A DNA stretch of 64,000 bases. Origin: Parvularcula sp964484475. Lineage in GTDB: Bacteria; Pseudomonadota; Alphaproteobacteria; Caulobacterales; Parvularculaceae. Shown here in pieces: positions 44,350-53,247 of the stretch (position 1 is its first letter; each line of letters starts with the position of its first letter). The position numbers were made by a program, and so were the translations under genes. The stretch lies in assembly GCA_964484475.1 (NCBI GenBank), contig CAZAFU010000003.1, forward strand, positions 1 to 64,000, written 5' to 3'. The notes beneath the pieces were generated by a model. It searched no databases. It saw nothing but the letters and a program-made list of their open reading frames with translations, and was not told the origin of the DNA.

Positions 44350-45295
44350 GAGTACGCTCCTCGTCGGTGATATCGGAGGGACGAATGCACGCTTCGCCCT
44401 CGCAGAACCGGGGGGCACGCTGCGCGATGTGGAGGTGATGCCCGTCGCCGCCTACCGGCATTTCGAGGACGCCCTCGGCCAGTATCTCGCAACCGCGGAC
44501 GTCAAGCCGGACGCCCTGTGCATCGCCTCGGCGGGCATGATGAAGAACGATTTCATCACCATGACCAATGCGCCCTGGGCCTTCGGTGCGGATGCCCTGC
44601 GCGAGCGCTTCGGCTTCGAGCTCGTCAGCCTGGTCAATGACTTCCAGGCCCAGGCCCGCTTCGGCGGCGACCTGCCCGAAGGCTCCTTCCTGGAACTCAA
44701 GAGCGGCACGTCGGTGCCCGGGACCCCTGTCCTGACGGTGGGGCCGGGCACGGGGTTCGGGCAGGCCCTTTCGGTTCCCGGAACCCCGCCGAAGATCATC
44801 GCGACCGAGGGCGGGCATCGTCTGATGCTGGTGCGCAACGCGCTCGAGCTCGAGCTCTTCGAGCGGCTCCAGTCGCGGCTCGGGCACATGCCGATCATCG
44901 AGGAGACACTTTCGGGCCGGGGTCTGGTGAACCTCTTCGAGGCCGTCATCCTCGCGCGCGGGGACACACCCGACGAGGTCGAGCCACCCGCCATCACCGA
45001 GGCGGCGCTCGCGGGGGAGGGACCGGCACGCGAAGCGATCCTCTGGTTCTTCGATATCCTGGCGGTGGCCTGCGCCGACGCCGCCTACGCCACCGGCGCG
45101 CGCGGCGGGATCGCGATCTCGGGCGGGATCGTGCCCCGGTTCAGGGCGCTCCTGCCCGAGATCCCGTTCGCGGAAAGCTTCGACCGCCATGGGCTGCTGA
45201 CGAGCTATCTCGCCGATATCCCCGTCTGGCTGGTCACCGATCCTTACGCCGCGCTGAAGGGCGCGGCGTGCCTGATGCGCGACCGGGGGCTCTGA
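44342..45295 (+). CDS. glk: Glucokinase
   Basis: A 317-residue bacterial glucokinase. The phosphate-binding start VGDIGGTNARFAL, the sugar-binding VNDFQAQA, VGPGTGFGQAL and ATEGGHR, and the C-terminal ISGGIVPRF are all present. It makes glucose-6-phosphate for the Entner-Doudoroff or pentose phosphate route. It overlaps marC by eight bases. It is convergent with the M28 peptidase gene, four bases away. Confidence 0.95.
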   Translation: MAESTLLVGDIGGTNARFALAEPGGTLRDVEVMPVAAYRHFEDALGQYLATADVKPDALCIASAGMMKNDFITMTNAPWAFGADALRERFGFELVSLVNDFQAQARFGGDLPEGSFLELKSGTSVPGTPVLTVGPGTGFGQALSVPGTPPKIIATEGGHRLMLVRNALELELFERLQSRLGHMPIIEETLSGRGLVNLFEAVILARGDTPDEVEPPAITEAALAGEGPAREAILWFFDILAVACADAAYATGARGGIAISGGIVPRFRALLPEIPFAESFDRHGLLTSYLADIPVWLVTDPYAALKGAACLMRDRGL

Positions 45296-45299
45296 AGCT

Positions 45300-46646
45300 T
45301 CAGAACCGTCCGGGAGGACCGGGGAAGACCACCGGGGTTTCCGATCCGTCCTTCGCGACGGCGGAAACGCCGAAGAAGTAGTTGTCGACCACGAGGTTTT
45401 CGAAGGTGAACGCGTTCACCCGGCCGACATAGCGGCTGTGGGTCCATCGGGGTGCCGTGGTCTCGCGCCAGTGGACCCGGTAGCCAGCAAGGTTTCTCAG
45501 TGCACGGCCTTCAGCGCCGTCCTCCCAGGTGAGCCGGGCCGAGGGCTCGACCGCCCCTTCGAGTTCCACCGACGCGGGGATCGGCGGCGCCCCGGCCATC
45601 CCGGCGAGGGTGATGGCGTTGAGCGCGGTCGCCTTGGCGGCGAACACGGGATCGACCCCCTCGAGGGTGTCGCCATAGCTCGTCCCGCCCTCGGTGCGGA
45701 GGTCCTGGTGCTGACGGTCGTAATGCTCGTGCGCCTCCATCACCCGCACGGCCGGATAACCGGCTTCGGAGAACGGCGTCTGGTGCCCGCCGCGGCCGAA
45801 ACGGTCGAGACGGTAGACCATCATCACGTCCATGTTCGGCAGGTAGGTATCCGCCATCGCGTCGATGTAGCGGGCGAGGTTGCGGGCTGCGGAGTCCACC
45901 TCCCCGCCGCGATAGCGCCGGTAGCGGGCACCTTCCTCGGTTTCGTCAGCACGCACACCTTCGGAGAAGACCCTGATCACGTTGTTGGCGATCACGCCGT
46001 CAATGCCCTCGATATTGCCGATCATGTCGTTGTTCAGAACCGCGTCGAGGTTCCAGCCTTCCTCTTTTGCGACGTCGGCGACGATGCGGCCGCCGAAGAG
46101 GCCCTGTTCCTCGCCGGAAAGGCCCGCATAGACGATTGATCCTGCGAACTCGTACTTGCTCAGGACCCGCGCCGCCTCGAGGACGCCCGCCATGCCCGAG
46201 GCGTTGTCATTCGCACCCGGACTGTCGGAGGTGGCGTCCATGACGTCGGAAACCCGGCTGTCGATATCGCCGGACATCATCACCATGCGGTCCGGATCGA
46301 GCCGCCCGCGCTGGATCGCGATGACGCTGACCACCTCGGTCGGGTCGGGAATGCGCCGCTCGCCTTCGACGGTGTCGGAGATCATGCGAACCTCCAGACA
46401 CCCGCCGCAGGACTTCGAGATGGCTTCGAACTCGTCCCTGATCCAGCGCCTCGCAGCGCCGATCCCGCGGGTATCGCTCTTGGTCTCGGACAGCGTGTGG
46501 CGGGTGCCGAACCCGGCCAGGGTCTCGATATCGGCCATGATCCTTTCGGGTGAAGGCGCGTCCGCGATCTCGTAGAGGCGTTCGGTTTCACCGGGCGGGG
46601 CCGCCTGCAGGAGAAGGGCAGCGGCAAGACTGGACATGATGATCAT
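45300..46646 (-). CDS. M28 family metallopeptidase with substituted first zinc ligand
   Basis: A 448-residue exported peptidase with a signal peptide (about 1-16). The M28 core shows SGDIDSR (125-130), SPGANDNASGMA (D147), the catalytic pair E179-E180 in SGEEQGLFG and D207 in NNDMIGN, followed by HEHYDRQHQ. The first ligand, usually His in GHxDS, is Asp127 here. The C-terminal domain (about 350-448) is fibronectin III-like (SARLTWEDG, GYRVHWRET, FFGVSAVAKDG). It is probably an aminopeptidase of the periplasm or outside. Confidence 0.85.
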   Translation of the reverse strand: MIIMSSLAAALLLQAAPPGETERLYEIADAPSPERIMADIETLAGFGTRHTLSETKSDTRGIGAARRWIRDEFEAISKSCGGCLEVRMISDTVEGERRIPDPTEVVSVIAIQRGRLDPDRMVMMSGDIDSRVSDVMDATSDSPGANDNASGMAGVLEAARVLSKYEFAGSIVYAGLSGEEQGLFGGRIVADVAKEEGWNLDAVLNNDMIGNIEGIDGVIANNVIRVFSEGVRADETEEGARYRRYRGGEVDSAARNLARYIDAMADTYLPNMDVMMVYRLDRFGRGGHQTPFSEAGYPAVRVMEAHEHYDRQHQDLRTEGGTSYGDTLEGVDPVFAAKATALNAITLAGMAGAPPIPASVELEGAVEPSARLTWEDGAEGRALRNLAGYRVHWRETTAPRWTHSRYVGRVNAFTFENLVVDNYFFGVSAVAKDGSETPVVFPGPPGRF

Positions 46647-46698
46647 GGGCGGAGGCTAGCACCCCTCCGCGGATGTCGAAACCGGCTATGGATCTCGG

Positions 46699-47652
46699 CT
46701 AGCGGGTCTTCTGCAACCGCCGGCAGATCGACCTGACAAGGACCTCGATCTGCTCCCCCGACAAGCGATAGCCGTGGTCCGTCGGCGTCTTTTGTTCCTC
46801 GCCCCCGAGGTCCCCGAAGCTTTCGATCCCGATGGCATCATCGGGGTCCATGCGATGGTTCAGCGCCTCGATGACGGGGGCGATCCTCTCGACAGTGCCC
46901 GTATAGGCCGGGTGTTCGATCCGGGGCCGCTCGGCCTCGATGCTGGGGAGGGCGTTGACGAACTCGTCGGAGATGAAGCCCGAGCTCGGCTCGGCCAGGT
47001 GCATGTTGAAGAGCCGCTGGATCTCGTACTCGGCCAATGTCAGGGACCGGTTGACCGGAGGCAGGCCCCTGCCTTCTTCCGGTGCGAAGGCTTCGCCCCC
47101 GGTCACCCGGCCGATGAAATGTTCCCAGAGACCGGCCCTGCGGCGCGAGTAGTTGTAGCACTGCAACGAAAACCCGAACCGCTCAGCCTGTCCGAACCAC
47201 GCCCGAAGCCATTCATACACGTTGAAGAAGTCAGGAGACAGAAGGTATTCGTTGAATGACAGCGTTCCCTGCCGGCGCTTGATGAACTGACCCCAGCTTG
47301 AGAAGCAGTAGTCGAAGAGATCTCGGGTATAGACAAGCACCCTCAGATCCCAGCCCTTCTGCCCGATGGCGGATACCAGCCTTTCCAGCCGGTCTCCCTC
47401 GAGAAGCTGGAGGAACAGGATCTCGCTCGAGTAGAGCAGGTCCTTATCGCCGGCGGGGAGCGGGTAGTCCGGGTCGAGAAGGAGAAGCCCGTTCCCGCTC
47501 GAGATATGGTTGCGGCGCGCCTCTTCCATCGAGGGGTGGTAGGGATAGTCGATATCCCGCTTCTCCAGTTCGCCGGTATTCCGAGCCAGGACCGATTGCA
47601 GAAAGCTGCTTCCAGTCTTTCCGTGCCCGATATGGACGATGACCTTGCGCAT
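46699..47652 (-). CDS. Sulfotransferase-like protein
   Basis: A 317-residue protein with a sulfotransferase/P-loop start MRKVIVHIGHGKTGSSFLQSVLARN, in which GHGKTGSS (9-16) is the 5'-phosphosulfate-binding loop pattern. LRVLVYTRDLFDYCFSSWGQFIKR fits the 3'-phosphate-binding region. The rest is variable, so the acceptor is unknown. Bacterial relatives often modify surface glycans or lipids. It follows the M28 gene on the same strand, but no shared function is evident. Confidence 0.75.
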   Translation of the reverse strand: MRKVIVHIGHGKTGSSFLQSVLARNTGELEKRDIDYPYHPSMEEARRNHISSGNGLLLLDPDYPLPAGDKDLLYSSEILFLQLLEGDRLERLVSAIGQKGWDLRVLVYTRDLFDYCFSSWGQFIKRRQGTLSFNEYLLSPDFFNVYEWLRAWFGQAERFGFSLQCYNYSRRRAGLWEHFIGRVTGGEAFAPEEGRGLPPVNRSLTLAEYEIQRLFNMHLAEPSSGFISDEFVNALPSIEAERPRIEHPAYTGTVERIAPVIEALNHRMDPDDAIGIESFGDLGGEEQKTPTDHGYRLSGEQIEVLVRSICRRLQKTR

Positions 47653-47670
47653 GGCCTTGGTCCTCAGGGG

Positions 47671-48822
47671 CTAGCGGCCGGCCGGGCGGAGGCCTTCGGG
47701 CACGCTCTCGATATGCAGGCTCTGGGTGGGGAAGGCGAACTCGATGCCGTTCTCCTCGAAAAGGGCATGGATGCCGAAGAGGATGTCCTGCTGCACGTCC
47801 ATGAAGACGTTGTAGTCGCGGTCCTGCACCCAGTACACGAGCTCGAACAGGATCGCGAAATCTCCGTATCCGGCGAGGTGGCAGCGGTCGAAGCGGACCC
47901 TTTCGGTTCCTTCCACGATGCGGCGGATCTCGCCGGGGACCATCTGGAGCTTGGCGCGGGGGGTCTGGTAGATCACCCCGAGCTTGGTGACGACCCGGCG
48001 TTCTGCCATCCGGCGGTAGTTGTTGATCTCGTAGTCGAGGAGCTTGGAGTTGTTCACGACGAGCTGCTGGCCCTGCAGCGTGGTGATGCGTGTCGATTTC
48101 AGGCCGACCTTCTGCACGCTGCCCATCTTGTCGCCGAAGATGATGAAATCCCCCCGGACGAAGGGCTTGTCGAGAATGATCGAAAGGCCGGCGAAAAGGT
48201 CCTCGAAAAGGCTCTGCGCGGCGAGGCCGATGGCGATACCGCCGACCCCGAGACCTGCGATCAGCGCCGTCACGTCGCCGCCGAGATTGTCGATGATGAA
48301 GATCAGGGCGACTGCGAAGACGAGGACATTGGCGAAGATGCTGAGCAGGCCGAGGGCGTTGGCCAGGCTCGAATCGTCATGGGTGGCGTGCTTGTCCGCT
48401 GCCCGCTCGAGGAAAGCGGTGACGATCACCCGCGCCCAGAAGGCGAACTGGAAGGCGAGGACGATGGTGAGGATCCGCCCCGCCCAGATTTCCTGAGTCT
48501 CGCTGAGCTCGACGAAGATCGGCACCACGATGGCGATCGAGTAGAGCAGGAGGAGGAAGCTGTTGGTGGCCGCCACCATCCTGGCGATGATGTTGATCCA
48601 GTCCGTCTCGGGCTTCTTCTTCCGGTGCAGCGCCGAATAGACCACCGTCCGGAGGATCCTGAGTGCGGTGAAGACTGCCGCGACCGTCGCGATCGCCAGC
48701 GCCCACTGGAAGCCGTTGTCGCGCACCCACGCCGTCAGGTCCTCGATCGAGCCGACCGTGTCGTCCGCTGCCGCGCGGGTTTCCTCGATCAGCCTTTCCA
48801 CGCCCTGTCTGTCGTCCTGCAT
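47671..48822 (-). CDS. MscS family mechanosensitive channel
   Basis: A 383-residue channel. Membrane helices lie at about 42-60, 78-100, 110-130 and 150-175. The pore helix has ALIAGLGVGGIAIGLAAQSLFEDLFAGLSIILDKPFVRGDFI, and the beta domain follows with GSVQKVGLKSTRITTLQGQQLVVNNSKLL. A C-terminal vestibule domain follows. It releases osmolytes on hypo-osmotic shock. The ATG at 48822 has AGAGGG directly upstream. Confidence 0.9.
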   Translation of the reverse strand: MQDDRQGVERLIEETRAAADDTVGSIEDLTAWVRDNGFQWALAIATVAAVFTALRILRTVVYSALHRKKKPETDWINIIARMVAATNSFLLLLYSIAIVVPIFVELSETQEIWAGRILTIVLAFQFAFWARVIVTAFLERAADKHATHDDSSLANALGLLSIFANVLVFAVALIFIIDNLGGDVTALIAGLGVGGIAIGLAAQSLFEDLFAGLSIILDKPFVRGDFIIFGDKMGSVQKVGLKSTRITTLQGQQLVVNNSKLLDYEINNYRRMAERRVVTKLGVIYQTPRAKLQMVPGEIRRIVEGTERVRFDRCHLAGYGDFAILFELVYWVQDRDYNVFMDVQQDILFGIHALFEENGIEFAFPTQSLHIESVPEGLRPAGR

Positions 48823-48908
48823 CCCTCTGCCCCTTGCCTTCCTCAAACGCAGTTCCAGTCCCGGCTATGCTCTTGCGCAACCCCGCGGAGGCTCGCAAGG
48901 CTTAGCCC

Positions 48909-50120
48909 ATGCGGAATTCCATCGTCTCGGACGCCCTTGAGCGTGTTGCCCCGTCGCCGACCATGGCCGTCAGCCAGAAAGCCCGCGAGCTCAAGGCTGC
49001 CGGCAAGGATGTCATTGCCCTTGCGGCAGGGGAACCTGATTTCCCGACGCCCGAGCATGTCAGCGAGGCGGGAATTCGCGCCATCCGCGAGGGAAAGACA
49101 GGCTACACCGCAGCCGACGGCATTCCCGAGCTGAAAAGGGCGGTGGCGGAGAAGTTCGCGCGGGACAACGGCCTGGACTACGATCCGGCATCGGAGATCG
49201 TGGTCACCAGCGGCGGCAAGTACCTGATCTTCGCGGCGATGCTGGCGACCCTGAACAAGGGCGACGAGGTCGTGGTCCCCGCGCCCTACTGGGTGAGCTA
49301 TCCGGATATTGTGAAGCTCGCCGGCGGTGAGCCGGTGGTCGTGCCCACCTCGGCGGACAGCGGCTTCAGGCTCGATCCTGAAGCGCTTTCGAATTCGATC
49401 AGCGACAACACCCGCTGGCTGATCCTCAATTCGCCTTCGAACCCCAGCGGTGCGGTCCTGTCGAAGGACGACCTGGAGGCGATCGCCGAAACCCTGCGCG
49501 CCCATCCCCATGTCTGGGTCCTGAGCGACGACATCTACGAGCATGTGCTCTACGATGCGAAGTTCCACACCATCGCCCAGGTCGCGCCCGATCTCAAAGA
49601 CCGCGTCCTCACCATGAACGGTGCCTCGAAGGCCTATTCCATGACCGGCTGGCGGATCGGCTATGGCGGGGGCCCCGCGCCCCTGATGGCGGCCATTCGC
49701 AAGCTCCTGAGCCAGTCCACGAGCAATCCCTGCTCGATCAGCCAGTGGGCGGCGCTGGCGGCGCTCGAGGGCGAGCACGGCTTCCTGATGGATCGCAACG
49801 CCGCCTTCAGGAAGCGGCGCGATCACATGATCTCGGTCTTCGAGCGCGCGAGGGGCATGTCGATCAACTGTCCAGAAGGCGCGTTCTATCTCTATCCGGG
49901 CTGCGAGGGCCTGATCGGCGGACGCATCGGCGGCAAGGTCATGACCACCGACCTCGAGGTGGCCGAGGCGCTTCTCGAGCATGCGCTGGTGGCGATGGTG
50001 CCGGGCACGGCGTTCGGTCTGTCTCCCTACCTCAGGCTCTCCTACGCGTCGTCGATGGAGGAACTGGAAGAGGCGGGCCGGCGGATCATCAACTTCTGCA
50101 ATGAGGTCTCCATCGACTGA
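48909..50120 (+). CDS. Aspartate aminotransferase (class I PLP enzyme)
   Basis: A 403-residue PLP enzyme of the 1-beta aspartate aminotransferase type. The PLP lysine is K241 in MNGASKAYSMTGWRIGY. Other marks are ALAAGEPDFPTPEHV, GYTAADGIPELKRAVAEKF, NSPSNPSGAV and the C-terminal PYLRLSYASS with the carboxylate-binding Arg. It transfers amino groups between aspartate and 2-oxoglutarate; some relatives also act on prephenate. It supplies aspartate, which is also the NadB substrate downstream. Confidence 0.92.
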   Translation: MRNSIVSDALERVAPSPTMAVSQKARELKAAGKDVIALAAGEPDFPTPEHVSEAGIRAIREGKTGYTAADGIPELKRAVAEKFARDNGLDYDPASEIVVTSGGKYLIFAAMLATLNKGDEVVVPAPYWVSYPDIVKLAGGEPVVVPTSADSGFRLDPEALSNSISDNTRWLILNSPSNPSGAVLSKDDLEAIAETLRAHPHVWVLSDDIYEHVLYDAKFHTIAQVAPDLKDRVLTMNGASKAYSMTGWRIGYGGGPAPLMAAIRKLLSQSTSNPCSISQWAALAALEGEHGFLMDRNAAFRKRRDHMISVFERARGMSINCPEGAFYLYPGCEGLIGGRIGGKVMTTDLEVAEALLEHALVAMVPGTAFGLSPYLRLSYASSMEELEEAGRRIINFCNEVSID

Positions 50121-50199
50121 GCCGATAATTTCCAGTGGAACAGTTCGTTTCACACGAAGAGGCGCGGGCATTAGGTCACTGGGCAAGGAGGACTTCACC

Positions 50200-50643
50200 A
50201 TGACCAGCACGAACGCACGCGCCGACGCCCTCAGGGGCATTCTCGGCGATCTCTACACCCTCTACATGCGCACCCATGGCTACCACTGGAACGTCGAGGG
50301 CCCGAACTTCAAACCGCTGCACGAGCTCTTCGAGGAGAACTACCGTGCCATGTGGGAGAGCCTCGACGAGGTGGCGGAGCGGATTCGCGCGCTCGGTGTC
50401 TACGCACCCATGGGCGGGGCCCAGATCGCCGCGTCCTCCCGCCTCGAAAGCACGGACAACGACGTGCCTTCGGCCGAGGCGATGGTTCAGAACCTGATCG
50501 CGGGGCACGAAGCCTTCGTCGGGAACGCCAAGGATGCCCTCGAACTGTTCGACGACGATCCCGCCTCGGACGGCCTCGTCGCCGATCTTGTCACGGCCCA
50601 CGAAAAGATGGCCTGGATGCTGCGTTCGAGCCTGCCGCGCTAG
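50200..50643 (+). CDS. Dps family DNA-binding ferritin-like protein
   Basis: A 147-residue Dps. The ferroxidase site residues appear in YMRTHGYHWNVEGPNFKPLHELFEENYRAMWESLDEVAERIRALG. It stores iron and protects DNA from peroxide. The ATG has an excellent AAGGAGG. An inverted repeat TTCGT-TTCAC-ACGAA lies 42-56 bases upstream of the start (50144-50158). The stop overlaps the convergent small gene by a few bases. Confidence 0.9.
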   Translation: MTSTNARADALRGILGDLYTLYMRTHGYHWNVEGPNFKPLHELFEENYRAMWESLDEVAERIRALGVYAPMGGAQIAASSRLESTDNDVPSAEAMVQNLIAGHEAFVGNAKDALELFDDDPASDGLVADLVTAHEKMAWMLRSSLPR

Positions 50644-50915
50644 CTGTCGATATAGGTGCGGTGGGGATCGGTCTTCCTCACCGCCGCCGCGATATCCCTG
50701 GGCAGGTGCTTCGCCGCGGTGGCGAAATGCCTGTTCAGGGTGTCATTGTAGGTCCTGTTGAACCGGAGCCAGGCGGCGATCCGCGGGCTGGCCATGATCA
50801 GGAGTCCCGCCCCCCAGAAGACGAGGACGCAGCCGAAGGGAAGCGGTGAGACCGTCAGGAGCATCCCCACCACGATCAGGACCGAGCCCGAGATGAACTG
50901 CAAGAACCGCTTCAT
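50640..50915 (-). CDS. Small hypothetical membrane protein
   Basis: A 91-residue protein with two hydrophobic segments (about 5-25, 27-45; LIVVGMLLTVSPLPFGCVLVFWGAGLLIM) and a polar C-terminal part (NRTYNDTLNRHFATAAKHLPRDIAAAVRKTDPH). It resembles short inner-membrane proteins of unknown function with a proline-glycine turn between two helices. GGGAAGG lies upstream of the ATG. Confidence 0.6.
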   Translation of the reverse strand: MKRFLQFISGSVLIVVGMLLTVSPLPFGCVLVFWGAGLLIMASPRIAAWLRFNRTYNDTLNRHFATAAKHLPRDIAAAVRKTDPHRTYIDS

Positions 50916-51020
50916 GACCTTCCCGGGCAACAACCTGATACAACCCCGGGGCGGGCGGTTGGTTCCACCGGCAAGCTGTCGGTTGCGGCGCGAAAGAACG
51001 CGTTCTATGGCGCGGCGGTC

Positions 51021-53231
51021 ATGGCGAACTTTCTTCTCGAGCTCTTCTCCGAAGAGATCCCCGCGCGGCTTCAGGCACGCGCATCCTCGGACCTTCAGCG
51101 TCTGATCACCGATCATCTCTCGGCGGCCGGTCTCGGCTTCGACGAGGCGGAGAGCCATTACGGCCCCCGGCGCCTCACCCTGATGCTCCGCGGCCTGCCC
51201 GAAGCGTCCCCCGATACCCGCGAGGAGCGGAAGGGTCCCAAGGTCGGTGCGCCTGAAAAGGCGATCGAGGGCTTCCTGCGCGGCGCCGGCCTTTCGGATA
51301 TCTCCGAGGCCCGGGTGCAGGAGACGAAGAAGGGCGAGGTCTACGTCGCCGTCATCGAAAGGAAGGGCCGGCCCGCGGCCGAGATCCTGGCAGAGGCGGT
51401 GGAGGCCGCGGTCAGGGGCTTTCCGTGGCCGAAATCTCAGCGCTGGGGCGATGGGGAGCTGCGCTGGGTCCGCCCCTTGCGCCGGGTCCTGATGACCCTC
51501 GATGGCGTGGTGATCCCGCTTCGGATGGAAAACGGCAGCCGCATGATCGAAAGCGGTTCGGTGACCGAGACCCACCGGGTGCTCGGAAACGGCGCGGTCG
51601 AGGCGCCCGACGAGACGGGCTACCGGCGCGCGCTCGAGGATGGGCATGTCTGTCTTTCCGCGGAGGAACGCGAGCGCCGCATCCTCGAGGGTTCCGACCG
51701 CCTCTGCGGCGAAGCCGGGCTCGAACGGGTCGAGGACCGAAGCCTACTTTCGGAAGTGACGGGCCTTGCCGAATGGCCGGTGCCCTATCTCGGCGCCTTT
51801 GACGAGACGTTCCTTGCGCTTCCCGACGAGGTGATCAGCGCCGCGATGCGCGGCCACCAGAAATATTTCTCCGTACGCGATCCGAAGACCGGCCGGCTCG
51901 CGCCCCGCTTCGTCTGCGTCGCCGATATCGACGGCGGGGAGGGGATGCTGAAGGGCTATGAGCGGGTCCTGACCGCCCGGCTGTCCGACGCGCTCTTCCT
52001 CTATCGCAACGACCTCGCGAAGACACTCGAAACCCACGCCGAAAAGCTCGCGGGCGTCACCTTCTTCGAAGGGCTCGGGACCATTGCCGACAAGGTCGAG
52101 AGGATCGCGGCCCTCGCCCGCGAACTCGCGCCCGCCGTCGGCGCCGACCCCGACAAGGCCGAGCGCGCCGCAAGGCTCGCCAAGGCGGACCTTGCCTCGG
52201 AGATGGTCTACGAGTTTCCCGAACTCCAGGGGCTCATGGGCCGCTATTACGCCCTCGAACAGGGTGAGGACGAGGCCGTCGCCGACGCCATCCGCGATCA
52301 CTACAAACCGCAGGGCCAGTCGGACGATCTGCCCACGAACGAAATCGGCCTGGCGGTGAGCCTCGCGGACAAGCTCGACACGCTGGCGGCATTCTGGAGC
52401 ATCGACCAGAAACCGACGGGTTCGCGCGATCCCTTCGCGCTGAGGCGCGCGGCGCTGGCCGTGATCCGCATGGTCATGGAGCAGGGCGTGCGTATCTCGA
52501 TGGCCGAGAAAACCGTTCTGGCGGGCGCTTCGGTCGATCACCGTAATGACCCGACCGCGCTGCGCCGGTTCGTCGAGAAGCATGGTCGGCAGTTCGATCT
52601 TCCCGGCAGCAGAAACCTCGTCGAGCCGAATATGGACGAGGTCCTCGCCAACCTCCGTGGTATTATGGATGGCGAGCTATTCGGCACTTTCGAGCGTGCC
52701 GTGCCACGGGCTGCCGACCTCCTCGCCTTCTTCCACGCCCGCCTCACCGTCTATTTCCGTGAGCAGGGCTACCGCCACGACCGCGTAGCGGCTGCCTTGC
52801 GCGACGGGGACGACGATTTCGTGCTGGTGGAAAAGCGGCTGAAGGCCCTCTCCGGGCTGCTCGACACCGAGGAGGGGCAGAACCTTTCCTCCGCCTACAA
52901 GCGCGCCGGGAACATCCTGAAGGCCGAAGCGAGAAAGGGCGAGCTGCCCGAGGCGGAGCCCGATCCCGCCCTTTTCGCCCAGGACGAGGAGCGCGCGCTG
53001 GCCGACGCGCTGGACAATGCCGCGCAAAAAACCAGATCAGCTCTGGAAGCGGAAGATTTTGCGAGCGCGATGAAAGCCTTGGCAGCGGTGCGACCGGTGA
53101 TCGACGACTATTTCGAGGCGGTCACGGTCAACGCCGAGGAACCTCAGTTGCGACGGAACCGTCTGGCCCAACTCTTGCGTTTCACAACAGTGGTCAATCT
53201 CGTAGCAGCCTTCGACCGGCTCGAAGGCTGA
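51021..53231 (+). CDS. glyS: Glycyl-tRNA synthetase beta subunit
   Basis: A 736-residue beta subunit of the alpha2-beta2 GlyRS. It opens FLLELFSEEIPARLQARA and has YGPRRLTLMLRGLP, GVAPEKAIEGFLR-like KVGAPEKAIEGFLR, MRGHQKYFSVRD and FALRRAALAVIRMV. It carries tRNA-binding and HD-like domains. The alpha subunit glyQ, normally directly upstream, is absent: there are only 105 bases to a minus-strand gene. ppdK follows after 16 bases, a common alphaproteobacterial order. Confidence 0.96.
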   Translation: MANFLLELFSEEIPARLQARASSDLQRLITDHLSAAGLGFDEAESHYGPRRLTLMLRGLPEASPDTREERKGPKVGAPEKAIEGFLRGAGLSDISEARVQETKKGEVYVAVIERKGRPAAEILAEAVEAAVRGFPWPKSQRWGDGELRWVRPLRRVLMTLDGVVIPLRMENGSRMIESGSVTETHRVLGNGAVEAPDETGYRRALEDGHVCLSAEERERRILEGSDRLCGEAGLERVEDRSLLSEVTGLAEWPVPYLGAFDETFLALPDEVISAAMRGHQKYFSVRDPKTGRLAPRFVCVADIDGGEGMLKGYERVLTARLSDALFLYRNDLAKTLETHAEKLAGVTFFEGLGTIADKVERIAALARELAPAVGADPDKAERAARLAKADLASEMVYEFPELQGLMGRYYALEQGEDEAVADAIRDHYKPQGQSDDLPTNEIGLAVSLADKLDTLAAFWSIDQKPTGSRDPFALRRAALAVIRMVMEQGVRISMAEKTVLAGASVDHRNDPTALRRFVEKHGRQFDLPGSRNLVEPNMDEVLANLRGIMDGELFGTFERAVPRAADLLAFFHARLTVYFREQGYRHDRVAAALRDGDDDFVLVEKRLKALSGLLDTEEGQNLSSAYKRAGNILKAEARKGELPEAEPDPALFAQDEERALADALDNAAQKTRSALEAEDFASAMKALAAVRPVIDDYFEAVTVNAEEPQLRRNRLAQLLRFTTVVNLVAAFDRLEG

Positions 53232-53247
53232 AAGAAGCAGGAAGACA

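Noticed and set aside
45291..45304. 14-bp palindrome TCTGAAGCTTCAGA
   Set aside because: It spans the two convergent stop codons of glk and the M28 gene and lacks a U-run; probably incidental.
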